Under the pieces are notes generated by a model that searched no databases, was not told where the DNA came from, and was given only the letters and a program-made list of their open reading frames with translations. Shown piece by piece: positions 25,615 to 33,955 of a DNA stretch of 44,951 nt. The stretch comes from Acidobacteriota bacterium. Its GTDB lineage: Bacteria; Acidobacteriota; Terriglobia; Bryobacterales; Bryobacteraceae. The stretch spans positions 1-44,951 of the forward strand of contig VFZU01000039.1 in NCBI GenBank assembly GCA_016870995.1. The letters run 5' to 3'. Made by a program: the position numbers and the translations under genes. Every line of letters begins with the position of its first letter. Position 1 is the stretch's first letter.

Positions 25615-26883
25615 ATGGCGAACGACAGCCTTACGATAACCGACAACCGAACCGGCAAAACCTACGAATTGCCCCTGAAGCATGGAAACATCAAGGCCAT
25701 GGACTTGAGGCAGATCAAGGCCGATGAGAAAGACTTTGGGGTCATGTCGTACGACCCTGCCTTTCTGAACACGGCGGCCTGCGAAAGCCGCATCACGTTC
25801 ATCGATGGCGATCAGGGGATTCTCCGTTATCGTGGATATCCGATCGAGCAGTTGGCCGAGAAGGCAACCTATCTCGAATCTGCCTACCTGCTCCTTTACG
25901 GTTCCCTCCCGGACAAAGATCAACTCGCTACCTTTACAGCGCGCATTGCCAAGCACACCTTCATTCACGAAAACATGAAGAAATTCATGGAGGGCTTCCG
26001 CTATGATGCCCATCCCATGAGCATGCTGGTGAGCTCCATCGCGGCCATGTCGACGTTTTACCCCGATGCCCGCAATGTCGACGATCCTGAAGTTCGCGAA
26101 CTGATGGCGATCCGTCTCATCGCCAAGATGCCGACCATCGCCGCCTATGCCTACCGCCACACCAACGGCCTGCCCTTCGTCTATCCGGACAACGATCTCA
26201 GCTACACGGCAAACTTCATGAACATGCTGTGGAAAATGGCTGAGCCCAAGTTCCAGGCAAACCCGGTCCTGGCCCGTGCACTCGACATCCTGTTTATCCT
26301 CCACGCCGACCACGAACAAAATTGCTCCACCTCCACCATGCGCGTCGTCGGTTCGTCGCAGGCCGATCCCTTTTTGGCCATGGCGGGTGCAGCAGCATCG
26401 CTCAGCGGTCCTCTGCACGGCGGCGCCAATGAAGAAGTGCTGCGCATGATCGACGAGATCGGCACTGTCGACCACATCCCCGATTTCATCGCCAGCGTCA
26501 AGCAGGGCGAGCGCAAGCTGATGGGCTTTGGCCACCGCGTGTACAAGAACTACGACCCGCGCGCCAAGGTGATCAAGGAAACCGCCGACAGTGTGTTTGC
26601 CGTCACCGGCAGAAACCCGAAAGTGGACATCGCTCGTGAGATCGAGAAGATCGCCCTGAGCGACGAATACTTCGTCAAGCGCCGGCTCTATCCAAACGTC
26701 GACTTCTATTCCGGTATCATTTACGAAGCCATGGGCTTCCGGCCGGAGATGTTCACGGTCTTGTTCGCGATCCCGCGCACGGCCGGTTGGCTTTCCCACT
26801 GGGAAGAGCAATGCAAGGACGGCGACACCAAGATCAGCCGCCCCCGGCAGGTTTACCTCGGTCCCGATCAGCGCGACATCTAG
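25615..26883 (+). CDS. gltA: Citrate synthase (type II)
   Basis: Condenses acetyl-CoA and oxaloacetate to citrate, the entry step of the TCA cycle. The catalytic triad is present: His268 (SGPLHGGANEEV), His307 (MGFGHRVYKNYDPR) and Asp363 (NVDFYSG), almost the same numbers as in the E. coli enzyme (264, 305, 362). The N-terminal beta-region (SLTITDNRTGKTYELPL) marks the type II, hexameric, NADH-sensitive form. The frame is open from a GTG at 25555, but ATG 25615 (MANDSLTITD) aligns with the family start and is preferred; a GGAG lies 12 nt upstream. 422 residues. Monocistronic; ends 4 bp inside the convergent fucosidase gene, with a hairpin terminator inside that gene. Confidence 0.96.
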   Translation: MANDSLTITDNRTGKTYELPLKHGNIKAMDLRQIKADEKDFGVMSYDPAFLNTAACESRITFIDGDQGILRYRGYPIEQLAEKATYLESAYLLLYGSLPDKDQLATFTARIAKHTFIHENMKKFMEGFRYDAHPMSMLVSSIAAMSTFYPDARNVDDPEVRELMAIRLIAKMPTIAAYAYRHTNGLPFVYPDNDLSYTANFMNMLWKMAEPKFQANPVLARALDILFILHADHEQNCSTSTMRVVGSSQADPFLAMAGAAASLSGPLHGGANEEVLRMIDEIGTVDHIPDFIASVKQGERKLMGFGHRVYKNYDPRAKVIKETADSVFAVTGRNPKVDIAREIEKIALSDEYFVKRRLYPNVDFYSGIIYEAMGFRPEMFTVLFAIPRTAGWLSHWEEQCKDGDTKISRPRQVYLGPDQRDI

Positions 26884-28469
26884 TTCGCTGCGCGGAACGA
26901 CTTGGTCGGCCCATAGAGCTGCAACAACGGATGCTCTACGACAGGACGAAATTCATACTGATGCCCCGGCTGCAAGGCCGGGGCTTTCGTTTGCACTGTT
27001 CCCGGTTTTGAGACGGTCTGTTTCGGCAGCGCGATCCAGTTGCTTGGCCGCTCGGTGAGATCGAAGCCCGTGACGTCCTGATATTCGAAAAACACGTCCA
27101 CCGATGCCGCGCCGCCAAGGGAAATCAGATTGGCCGCAAAGTTCGTTGTCGTTTCGATCTTCGGGGGCTCGAGGGCGGCCTCGACGTTCTCGAGCTTGAT
27201 CACAATCGGATTCGGCCATTGGCGATTTGTATAAAGCCGCTGCGCGTGCATCGCCCTCAGGATCAAAGTATCGCCCTGTTGCCGAAAGCTGCTCTTCGGC
27301 TTTACCGTCGGCTGGTACTCAAGAACTTCGTCGTTCTGCCCAAGAACGCTGATGCGGGTATTCGGCGTTGCCTTCACGCTCTTCAGCGCGATCTCTTTCC
27401 ACTCCCCGTACTTCCAGCGTTCTTTCTCCTTCACGATCGCGTAAACCGTGTTGGTCCCCTTCTTCCGCGTAAACCAGACTCCCTTTTCATTGGTAACAAC
27501 CCAGGGACGAACCCCATAAATGGCTTCCCCGTTGACGAACATCCATAAAGCGATCTCCTCGAGGCGGCGGCGTTGTTCTTCCGGAATTTCACCGTCACCA
27601 GTTGGGCCCACATTCAACAGCAGATTGCCGCCTTTGGCACGGGTCTCCACCAGAAGCGAGATCAACTCGGTTCCTGATTTGTAGTTTTCGTTGGTCGGCT
27701 TATAAGGCCAGGAGTTGCCCATCGTGATGCAGCTCTCCCAAGGCCCGTCCAGCGCCACGCCGGGAACGAATTGCTCCGGTGTCGCAATCCCGCCGCGGGT
27801 CACCACGGTCTTCGGATTGATTTCCCAGGCAAGCTCGCGCAATCCATTCCAGGGGCCATCGAAAAACATGATGTCGATATCGCCGTAGTTGGTCATGATC
27901 TCGCGCACCTGCGCCTGATCATGCTTGAGCAAGCCGGGGTTATTCTCTGGCGACACCGCCGGAATGTGGCGCTGCAACGGGATCCGATTCTCCCGCAGCC
28001 ACCAGAAATCGTCGGGCGAGAAATAGAAGCCCGGCGCCAGCCCAGCATTGCGAAATGCCGAGATCAGCTCGCCGCTGATATCCCGGCCGAAGGGGGTCCG
28101 CATGATGTTGAATGGCGTGGTCGCGGTCCGAAACATCGCGAAACCGTTGTGGTGCTTCGAGGTAAATACGACGTATTTCATCCCGGCCAACTTCGCCAGT
28201 CGCGCCCAGTCTGCCGGGTTGAATTTGTAGGGATTGAAGGATTTCGGCAGTTCTTCAACGTAGCGCTTCAGGTAATCTTCGCTGGCACCCACCATGGAAT
28301 GGCTGATCTCCAGACCAAGCTGGGAATCCAGCGTCCAATGGATGAACATTCCAAATCCTAGATCGCGAAACCATTCAAGCCGTTCGGCCTGATTTCGCGA
28401 GCCAGGGATCGGTTCGACGCTCTGCGCGCACAAAATTGATGATAAGAAGAAAATACGAAACCAATTCAT
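26880..28469 (-). CDS. GH29 alpha-L-fucosidase, secreted
   Basis: Glycoside hydrolase family 29 enzyme removing alpha-linked L-fucose from glycans. Signal peptide MNWFRIFFLSSILCAQ. The barrel begins RLEWFRDLGFGMFIHWTLDS, continues through YVVFTSKHHNGFAMF, and has the nucleophile Asp204 in IDIMFFDGPWN. The GGNLLLNVGPTGDGEIP motif closes the barrel; residues about 330-529 form beta-sandwich domains, including an Ig-like C-terminus. 529 residues. It stands alone and converges on gltA with a 4-bp overlap at CTAG; its 3' coding part contains a stem-loop facing gltA. Divergent from the FecR gene, with only about 60 bp between. Confidence 0.93.
   Translation of the reverse strand: MNWFRIFFLSSILCAQSVEPIPGSRNQAERLEWFRDLGFGMFIHWTLDSQLGLEISHSMVGASEDYLKRYVEELPKSFNPYKFNPADWARLAKLAGMKYVVFTSKHHNGFAMFRTATTPFNIMRTPFGRDISGELISAFRNAGLAPGFYFSPDDFWWLRENRIPLQRHIPAVSPENNPGLLKHDQAQVREIMTNYGDIDIMFFDGPWNGLRELAWEINPKTVVTRGGIATPEQFVPGVALDGPWESCITMGNSWPYKPTNENYKSGTELISLLVETRAKGGNLLLNVGPTGDGEIPEEQRRRLEEIALWMFVNGEAIYGVRPWVVTNEKGVWFTRKKGTNTVYAIVKEKERWKYGEWKEIALKSVKATPNTRISVLGQNDEVLEYQPTVKPKSSFRQQGDTLILRAMHAQRLYTNRQWPNPIVIKLENVEAALEPPKIETTTNFAANLISLGGAASVDVFFEYQDVTGFDLTERPSNWIALPKQTVSKPGTVQTKAPALQPGHQYEFRPVVEHPLLQLYGPTKSFRAAN
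26963..26992 (+). terminator. Intrinsic terminator of gltA inside the opposing gene
   Basis: Perfect 8-bp GC stem GCCCCGGC (26963-26970) and GCCGGGGC (26977-26984) with a 6-nt loop, followed by TTTCGTTT on the plus strand. It lies about 80 bp past the gltA stop and wholly within the fucosidase coding region. The U-tract is interrupted, so strength is uncertain. Confidence 0.65.
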
Positions 28470-28483
28470 TCAAATACGCATCC

Positions 28484-28524
28484 TTGACACCAGAGTGTAT
28501 TCTAGTCAGGATTACCGATAGGAG
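28484..28524 (+). promoter_or_regulatory. Possible -35 and ribosome-binding site of the FecR gene
   Basis: A consensus TTGACA at 28484-28489 is followed after 17 bp by a weak -10 (CAGGAT, 28507-28512), and AGGAG at 28520-28524 sits 7 nt before GTG 28532. The Shine-Dalgarno is good and decides the start; the promoter call is weak, since the leader would be very short. Confidence 0.4.
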
Positions 28525-28531
28525 ATTATCC

Positions 28532-29581
28532 GTGAAAAAGATTCTCGTGGGTTTAGCTCTCAGTGGCCTGGCGGCGATGGCCCAAAACGTCATCTCGGCC
28601 AAGGCGGGCGTCGTCCACTACCTCGAAGGCGAGGCAATGATCAATGACCAGGCCGTGGTCATGAAAGAAAGCAAGTTCCCTGAACTGAAGAATAACGACG
28701 TGCTGCGCACGACCGAAGGTCGCGTTGAGCTGCTCCTCGCTCCCGGTGCATTTCTCCGGTTGAGCGATCAGTCTGCCGTCCGCATGGACTCCAACTCGAT
28801 CCTGGCAACCCGTCTGAGCGTGCTCGAAGGCACCGCGATCATCGAAGTGCTCGAGATCGCCAAGCTTTCTTCGCTCGAATTCACGATGGGGAACGACACG
28901 GTGAGCATCCGCAAGCCCGGCCTCTATCGTCTCGAGATGAACTCCCCTGCCATCAAGGTCTACTCCGGCGAAGTGGCGGTGAACTACAACAACGAACTGA
29001 TCCGCCTGGGCGAAGGCCGCAGGATGACCCTCACGGGCGACCATCTCACTGCCAAGTTCGACAAGAAGTCGAACATGGACGAAATTGTGCAGTGGGCCGA
29101 CATGCGCGCCGGCACGCTGGCGATGGCCAATATCCACTCCGCCAGAACCCTGGGCAACAGCATGTCCAGCAACCAGCGCTTGGGCTCGAGCGGCTGGATG
29201 TACAACAGCTTTTACGGCATGATGACCTACGTACCGTTCGGCCGCGGATTCTTTTCGCCCTTCGGCTACAGCTTCTTCTCGCCCATCACGGTTTTTGCGG
29301 TCTACAATCCGCCGGTTTATTCCGCACCCAGCGGCGGCGGGTATGACGGCTTCGGTGCTGATCGCAGCCAGGTTGGCTTTAATAGCGGCCTCGGTTACAA
29401 CACCTCGAGCATGCGCTCTGCGAGCGGCTACTCTGGCTTTGGTGGCGGAGGCGGTGGTGCCTCAGCCGCTGCTCCTGCACCCGTTTCGGGTGGTGAGCGA
29501 GCTGGCGGTGCTGCTTCTGCGGGCGGTGCCCGTGGCGGTGGTGGCGGCGCCAGCGGCGGCGGTGGCGGCGGCAACAACTAA
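28532..29581 (+). CDS. FecR-domain protein with Gly-rich C-terminus, exported
   Basis: 349-residue exported protein. The GTG start at 28532 has AGGAG 7 nt upstream and yields a clean signal peptide (KKILVGLALSGLAAMAQ); the frame itself is open from 28436. Residues about 20-190 show the FecR-like beta repeats found in extracytoplasmic regulators: VLRTTEGRVELLLAPGAFLR, SVRMDSNSILATRLSVLEG and a KVYSGEVAVNY segment. From about 230 the protein is rich in Phe, Tyr, Ser and Gly, and the last 60 residues are nearly pure Gly/Ala/Ser, probably an unstructured or wall-spanning tail. No sigma factor or receptor is adjacent, so it is probably not a classical signal transducer. Its stop abuts that of the M14 gene (TAATTA) with no gap. 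Confidence 0.8.
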   Translation: MKKILVGLALSGLAAMAQNVISAKAGVVHYLEGEAMINDQAVVMKESKFPELKNNDVLRTTEGRVELLLAPGAFLRLSDQSAVRMDSNSILATRLSVLEGTAIIEVLEIAKLSSLEFTMGNDTVSIRKPGLYRLEMNSPAIKVYSGEVAVNYNNELIRLGEGRRMTLTGDHLTAKFDKKSNMDEIVQWADMRAGTLAMANIHSARTLGNSMSSNQRLGSSGWMYNSFYGMMTYVPFGRGFFSPFGYSFFSPITVFAVYNPPVYSAPSGGGYDGFGADRSQVGFNSGLGYNTSSMRSASGYSGFGGGGGGASAAAPAPVSGGERAGGAASAGGARGGGGGASGGGGGGNN

Positions 29582-31345
29582 TTATTCGAGTGCGCGAAGG
29601 ATCGGATACACATCCTTATCCTTCTCGTAATACGGACTTCTCTTATAAAGCCAGAGCATACGTGCTCTGGCTTCTTTAATTTGGGCGGCTTCCAACTCTT
29701 CTTTCAAGTTCGGATTTTCGGCAAGCATCTTCTCCGCAATCGGTTCAAAAATGTAATCGGAAGCATATTCCTTCTGCTCAAAAATCGTGTTGAAGCTTCC
29801 CCACTTGAGCATCGAATCTGGAGCCGCCGGCTCGAGAAGATTGACAACCACCCTTCCCAGCGGCTGGTTGGTCGAGACAAAGAAATAGCCGGCGTCCACG
29901 GTTCGCTTTTCCTTGGTGGTGGTGGCCTCAAAGTTGGGCATGAACCGGCCCTCGAAAGGTTGACCGGGGAAACTCACTTTGTCAAAACGGATGACTTCCA
30001 TCTCGGCGGTAATTGCTCCCGACACCGGCTCCACACGAGCACCGTGCAGCTTCAACAAATCCACCACATTGCTCCATTGCCGAGGGATGTAGTAACCCTT
30101 CGGAACCACGATCTCCGTCCTGGGCACCGCCGAACGGATCAACGTCACTTCGAAATCCCGCGCTTTGGGCAGATAGCGCAGCACCGGCCCGCCAATGGCA
30201 GACCCCTGGTAGGTTTCCGTTTCGAGTAGCTTTGCGAGGTAAGGCTCGCCCGTTTTAGCAGGGGCATAATCGACCGCAAGCTTCGTTCCCGGCTTCAGCA
30301 ACTCTTTATTGGCAAGCGTAGTCGCCGCGCGCAGCTCCGCACCGGATGCGGCCACAGCCTTGAGCGATTCGAGCATGATGTCATAGTGTCCCCAGGCCCG
30401 GACGGCAAATGGCTTCAGCGAGTGCGTTTCCACAAGTAAGCTAGCCCTGTTGCGCAGCGCTGCATACCCATCGCTGTAACGTCCAGACATCGGCACCATC
30501 GTAAAGGGCAAACCGGGCCGCACCGGCCCACCGACATACCAGCCCATTACGTGACCCTCGGCTTCCATCCCTTTCCACATCGAAGGCAGCCACTTCTTGC
30601 CAACCCAGGCTCCGACTGCAGGATGCACGTCGATCCCATCATGGATCACGATCGTGGTTTCAGCCTGCTGATCCATGCCATCGGTGACATGGTTGTCAAT
30701 CAACATATCCGGCTGCCACTTGTTGAAAGCCTTCAGCCAGTTCTGCATCTCGGGCGCATCCGCCTTCATGTAATCGCGATTCAGGTTGTAGCGCTGCGCG
30801 GTCACGCGAAAGCCCATTTCGTTCGGGCCCTGTTCGTTGATGCGGTTGTAGGGCGAGCGATTTTCAAGCCCATCCACATTGAAGGCCGGCATCGAAAGGA
30901 TCATCGCGCTATCCAGGAATGACTCGTACTTCTTGGTGACGAGAATATCCCGCAGCAGCATCACGGCCGCGTCCTTGCCACCGTTCTCGCCAGGGTGAAT
31001 TGCATTCTGAAAGAACACAATTGGCTTGCCCGTCTTGCGAGCTGTCACCGCGTCAAAGGCCTTATCCTTCGACGCCACAAAGATGTACATCCGCCGGCCT
31101 TGCGGCGTCGCACCGATATCGATCATCCGAGCGTAAGGAGAAGCCGCCGCCAGCTTGAGGTACACATCAACGATCTCGTCGTAATTGCCGGTCTCACGCC
31201 ATTCTGTCTTTTCGGCGTACGTCAGCAAGTTTTTGGGCGACCGCTTGGTCGACTCATTCAGGTTGCGCGCGGCCTTCATCGCGTCCGTCACCCAAACGCT
31301 TTCGTTCGAAGCCATCAACGTCAACAGCAGTACGAAAGAAGTCAT
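29582..31345 (-). CDS. M14-family zinc carboxypeptidase, exported
   Basis: Zinc metallocarboxypeptidase of family M14. The metal ligands are seen as HPGE (His117, Glu120) and DNHVTDG (His209), and the catalytic Glu in LLVETHSL (Glu296). A short hydrophobic N-terminus (TSFVLLLTLMASNES) could be a signal peptide. The catalytic domain fills about 50-340; the rest, to residue 587, is beta-rich, as in large M14 proteins of soil bacteria. It starts by ATGA overlap with the lipoprotein gene, so moly-oxidoreductase, lipoprotein and carboxypeptidase form one unit. Acts on peptides outside the cytoplasm; specificity unknown. A strong stem-loop lies inside its last 100 bp. Confidence 0.9.
   Translation of the reverse strand: MTSFVLLLTLMASNESVWVTDAMKAARNLNESTKRSPKNLLTYAEKTEWRETGNYDEIVDVYLKLAAASPYARMIDIGATPQGRRMYIFVASKDKAFDAVTARKTGKPIVFFQNAIHPGENGGKDAAVMLLRDILVTKKYESFLDSAMILSMPAFNVDGLENRSPYNRINEQGPNEMGFRVTAQRYNLNRDYMKADAPEMQNWLKAFNKWQPDMLIDNHVTDGMDQQAETTIVIHDGIDVHPAVGAWVGKKWLPSMWKGMEAEGHVMGWYVGGPVRPGLPFTMVPMSGRYSDGYAALRNRASLLVETHSLKPFAVRAWGHYDIMLESLKAVAASGAELRAATTLANKELLKPGTKLAVDYAPAKTGEPYLAKLLETETYQGSAIGGPVLRYLPKARDFEVTLIRSAVPRTEIVVPKGYYIPRQWSNVVDLLKLHGARVEPVSGAITAEMEVIRFDKVSFPGQPFEGRFMPNFEATTTKEKRTVDAGYFFVSTNQPLGRVVVNLLEPAAPDSMLKWGSFNTIFEQKEYASDYIFEPIAEKMLAENPNLKEELEAAQIKEARARMLWLYKRSPYYEKDKDVYPILRALE
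29648..29683 (+). terminator. Stem-loop terminator of the FecR gene inside the M14 gene
   Basis: Perfect 11-bp stem AAGCCAGAGCA (29648-29658) and TGCTCTGGCTT (29663-29673) with a TACG loop, then a T-rich tail TTCTTTAATTT on the plus strand. It begins 67 bp after the FecR stop and lies inside the coding end of the opposite carboxypeptidase gene. Confidence 0.75.
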
Positions 31346-31866
31346 TTCCGGGTCTCCAAAGATATTGAGGATACGATCAGGGCCAATTCACGGCCGTCAT
31401 TTGGGAAGGTGTTGGGTGCCAGTGGCTTATCGGTTGAGAACTCCACCAGAATCTGATCTGCAGATAGCACCTGTGGAGGAACATCCACCTTGTAGACCAC
31501 CTCTCCCGCGGCTTTGAACGCTTGTGTCGGTAATACCGTGTTGTTCAGTTTTGCGGTCAAGGCAACGGGCCCCGTGCGGGCGAACAAGATCTCGGGTAAG
31601 TTCCCGTTCAACGTCAATACCGCTCCCAGTTTGGGGCTGGCAAAGGGCGCCCGCAGCTCAACAACGAACTTGCCTGCAACCCAACGCCAACCGCCCTCTT
31701 CCAATTGATGAAAGCCCGACTTCAACTGCGGTTCGTGCTTCGGGTTCGCCACCGAAACATTTGAGGTGAGTTGTGATTTGGGATCTTCCTGCGTGTACTG
31801 TGACAGGTCGCGGCGCGGGCGGCAGGATGCCATCACCAGCAGGCATACCAGCAGCAGTCTTAACAT
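31342..31866 (-). CDS. Small lipoprotein of unknown function
   Basis: 174-residue predicted lipoprotein. Starting at ATG 31866 it begins MLRLLLVCLLVMASCRPRRD, a hydrophobic stretch ending in a lipobox-like MASC, so the Cys would be lipid-anchored. The longer frame (31887) adds only seven residues. The mature part is mainly beta-like (GWRWVAGKFVVELRAPFASP, GAVLTLNGNLPEILFARTG) with no motif I recognise. The ATG overlaps the last 7 bp of the molybdopterin oxidoreductase gene and its stop overlaps the M14 start by 4 bp, which places it firmly in that operon. Possible accessory of the carboxypeptidase, by position only. Confidence 0.75.
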   Translation of the reverse strand: MLRLLLVCLLVMASCRPRRDLSQYTQEDPKSQLTSNVSVANPKHEPQLKSGFHQLEEGGWRWVAGKFVVELRAPFASPKLGAVLTLNGNLPEILFARTGPVALTAKLNNTVLPTQAFKAAGEVVYKVDVPPQVLSADQILVEFSTDKPLAPNTFPNDGRELALIVSSISLETRK

Positions 31867-33896
31867 GCTTCTACCTCGATCAAACAAGAATAAAACGTCG
31901 CCCCTTGCCCCAAGTCGGTCAGCCGTTGGCTAGTTAGGGCATTGATGCCGAGGCCGTTTCTGGATTTCGAAGGCCAGCGCACACTCGGTGCGCAAACCAC
32001 GCCAGGCTGGACATGTTTCTCATCCAGCTTTGCGATCGCCTCTACAGCGCCCCGCTCATTGAACAGGCGAATCGGAGTATTGTCGGCAATGTTGCGAGCC
32101 GCCGCATCAACAGGATGCAGGATGACTTTGGCCGTATCTTGATCCACATCCGGGCGATTACCAAACGTCGAGTTCATCGAGTCATGGTTCTTCCAGGAAA
32201 TCAGTTCGAGCGGATAGGTCTTCGATGCCGCCTGCCCAAAGCGGGATTCGACCGGGGGCTCGTAAGCCAGCGCAGCGCCACCCGTGATGAATCGCCCATG
32301 AGGGGTTGGGAACTTCCCTTCCCTAAACGGCAAAAACTCACCCACCGCAGCCCCAAGATTCAAGCGAACAAAATGCTCGGCATCGAGCTTTTCCAGCGTA
32401 ATGCCTTTGAGAAATGCAGACCCTGAATCCAGCGTCTGCCGGATCATGTCGTCATTGCTGTCATCGAAGCAGGCATCTTGAAAGCCCATCGCTTTGGCAA
32501 GCAGTCGGAACACCTCGACATTCGACTTGCATTCGCCCGGTGCCGCCACCGCCGGCCTTGCCAGTTGCACGTAGTAATGGCCATAGGCCAGATACAGATC
32601 CGTGTGCTCGAGAAACGTCGTTGCAGGCAGAACGATGTCGGCGCGCAAAGCCGTGTCTGTCATGAACTGCTCCAGCACCACCGTAAACAAATCTTCCCGC
32701 GCCAGCCCACGCAACACCTGCACCTGATCCGGGGCAATTGCTGCCGGATTCGAGTTGTAGTTGATCATCGCTTTGACGGGCGGGTCATTCAACTCCGTCA
32801 GAGCAGAACCCAGCAGAGTCATATTGATCAAGCGGGTGGGATGAGGCTGCAAGTCAAGCCGCTCGAGCGCCTGCCGGTTGAACTCGAAACCAGCCGAAGT
32901 CGATAGATTGACACCACCGCCAACATGCTGAAACTGGCCTGTGATGGCCGCCAATGAGACAATCGCCTGTACCGCCCGGCCACCCCGGTCAGAACGTTGC
33001 ACTCCATAGTTCACGCGAATCACCGCGGGAGTCGTCGTCGCCAGTTCCCGGGCAAGCGCCTCAATTTTTGTGGCAGGCACTCCCGTGAGCTCTGCGGCAA
33101 GAGACGGAGGCATGCTGGCCGCAACCTTGCGAAACTCTTCCAAATCCTCGATGTGCTTGATGTATTCGCTGTCTTCGAGCTGGTCTCGAAAAATCACATG
33201 TGCCATCCCGAGCGCCAATGCCAGATCCGTCCCCGGATGGATCGGGATATGTTCATCGGCCAGGCTCGCCGTCTTGGTTCGAATCGGATCGATCACCACG
33301 AACCGTGCACCGTTGCGTCGCGCCTGAACAATGAAAGGCCAAAGATGAACATTGGTCGTGAGAACGTTCGCGCCCCAGGCCAGGATCAACTTCGACTGGG
33401 GGAATTGCTCCGGCTCGGTCCCGAGACGCGTGTTCATCGAAGCCATCAACGCCGCCGCTCCCGCCGAAGCGCAAATCGTCCGGTCCAACCGGCTCGCGCC
33501 CAGACGATGGAAAAACCTGCGGTCCATCCCCGAGCTGTTCAACAATCCCATCGTGCCCGCATAGGAGTAAGGCAAGATTGCTTCAGAACCATGCTCTTCA
33601 ACGATCGCCTTCAATCGCGAGGCAATCGTTTCAATCGCTTGCTCCCACGAGATTCGTTCAAACTGCCCGCTACCCTTCGGACCAGTCCGCTTCATCGGGT
33701 AAAGCAATCGGTCCGCGTTGTATTCCCGATCCAGGTATTTCGACACTTTCGCGCAAAGAAATCCCTGCGTGATCGGGTGCTCCGGTGTTCCCTTCAGTCG
33801 CGTGGCGCGGCCCGTGTCAGAGTCCACCTGAACCAGAAGTGAGCAGGCATCGGGACAATCGAGGGCGCAGACAGAATGTCGCCATTCGGAGGGCAT
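31860..33896 (-). CDS. Molybdopterin (bis-MGD) oxidoreductase
   Basis: Large subunit of a DMSO-reductase-superfamily molybdoenzyme. The N-terminal 4Fe-4S ligands are C-x3-C-x3-C-x29-C (Cys10, Cys14, Cys18, Cys48), followed by the conserved YNADRLLYPMKRTGPKG. The molybdopterin-binding regions include ILAWGANVLTTNVHLW, VVIDPIRTKTASLADEHIPI and a C-terminal dinucleotide-binding domain with SWKNHDSMNSTFGN and ending in SRNGLGINALTSQ. 678 residues. No Tat signal is present, so it is probably cytoplasmic. No electron-transfer or membrane subunit is encoded beside it; instead a lipoprotein and carboxypeptidase follow in the same unit. The substrate cannot be named. It is divergent from the PL-like gene. 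Confidence 0.92.
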   Translation of the reverse strand: MPSEWRHSVCALDCPDACSLLVQVDSDTGRATRLKGTPEHPITQGFLCAKVSKYLDREYNADRLLYPMKRTGPKGSGQFERISWEQAIETIASRLKAIVEEHGSEAILPYSYAGTMGLLNSSGMDRRFFHRLGASRLDRTICASAGAAALMASMNTRLGTEPEQFPQSKLILAWGANVLTTNVHLWPFIVQARRNGARFVVIDPIRTKTASLADEHIPIHPGTDLALALGMAHVIFRDQLEDSEYIKHIEDLEEFRKVAASMPPSLAAELTGVPATKIEALARELATTTPAVIRVNYGVQRSDRGGRAVQAIVSLAAITGQFQHVGGGVNLSTSAGFEFNRQALERLDLQPHPTRLINMTLLGSALTELNDPPVKAMINYNSNPAAIAPDQVQVLRGLAREDLFTVVLEQFMTDTALRADIVLPATTFLEHTDLYLAYGHYYVQLARPAVAAPGECKSNVEVFRLLAKAMGFQDACFDDSNDDMIRQTLDSGSAFLKGITLEKLDAEHFVRLNLGAAVGEFLPFREGKFPTPHGRFITGGAALAYEPPVESRFGQAASKTYPLELISWKNHDSMNSTFGNRPDVDQDTAKVILHPVDAAARNIADNTPIRLFNERGAVEAIAKLDEKHVQPGVVCAPSVRWPSKSRNGLGINALTSQRLTDLGQGATFYSCLIEVEAC

Positions 33897-33955
33897 GTAG
33901 TCAGGGTACCAATCTCATCCCCACAAACGGCTATGACAAACTTGATGAAAACACC

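Noticed and set aside
25591-26811. Long minus-strand open frame opposite citrate synthase
   Set aside because: The plus strand encodes a full citrate synthase with its catalytic triad; the opposite frame has no recognisable domain.
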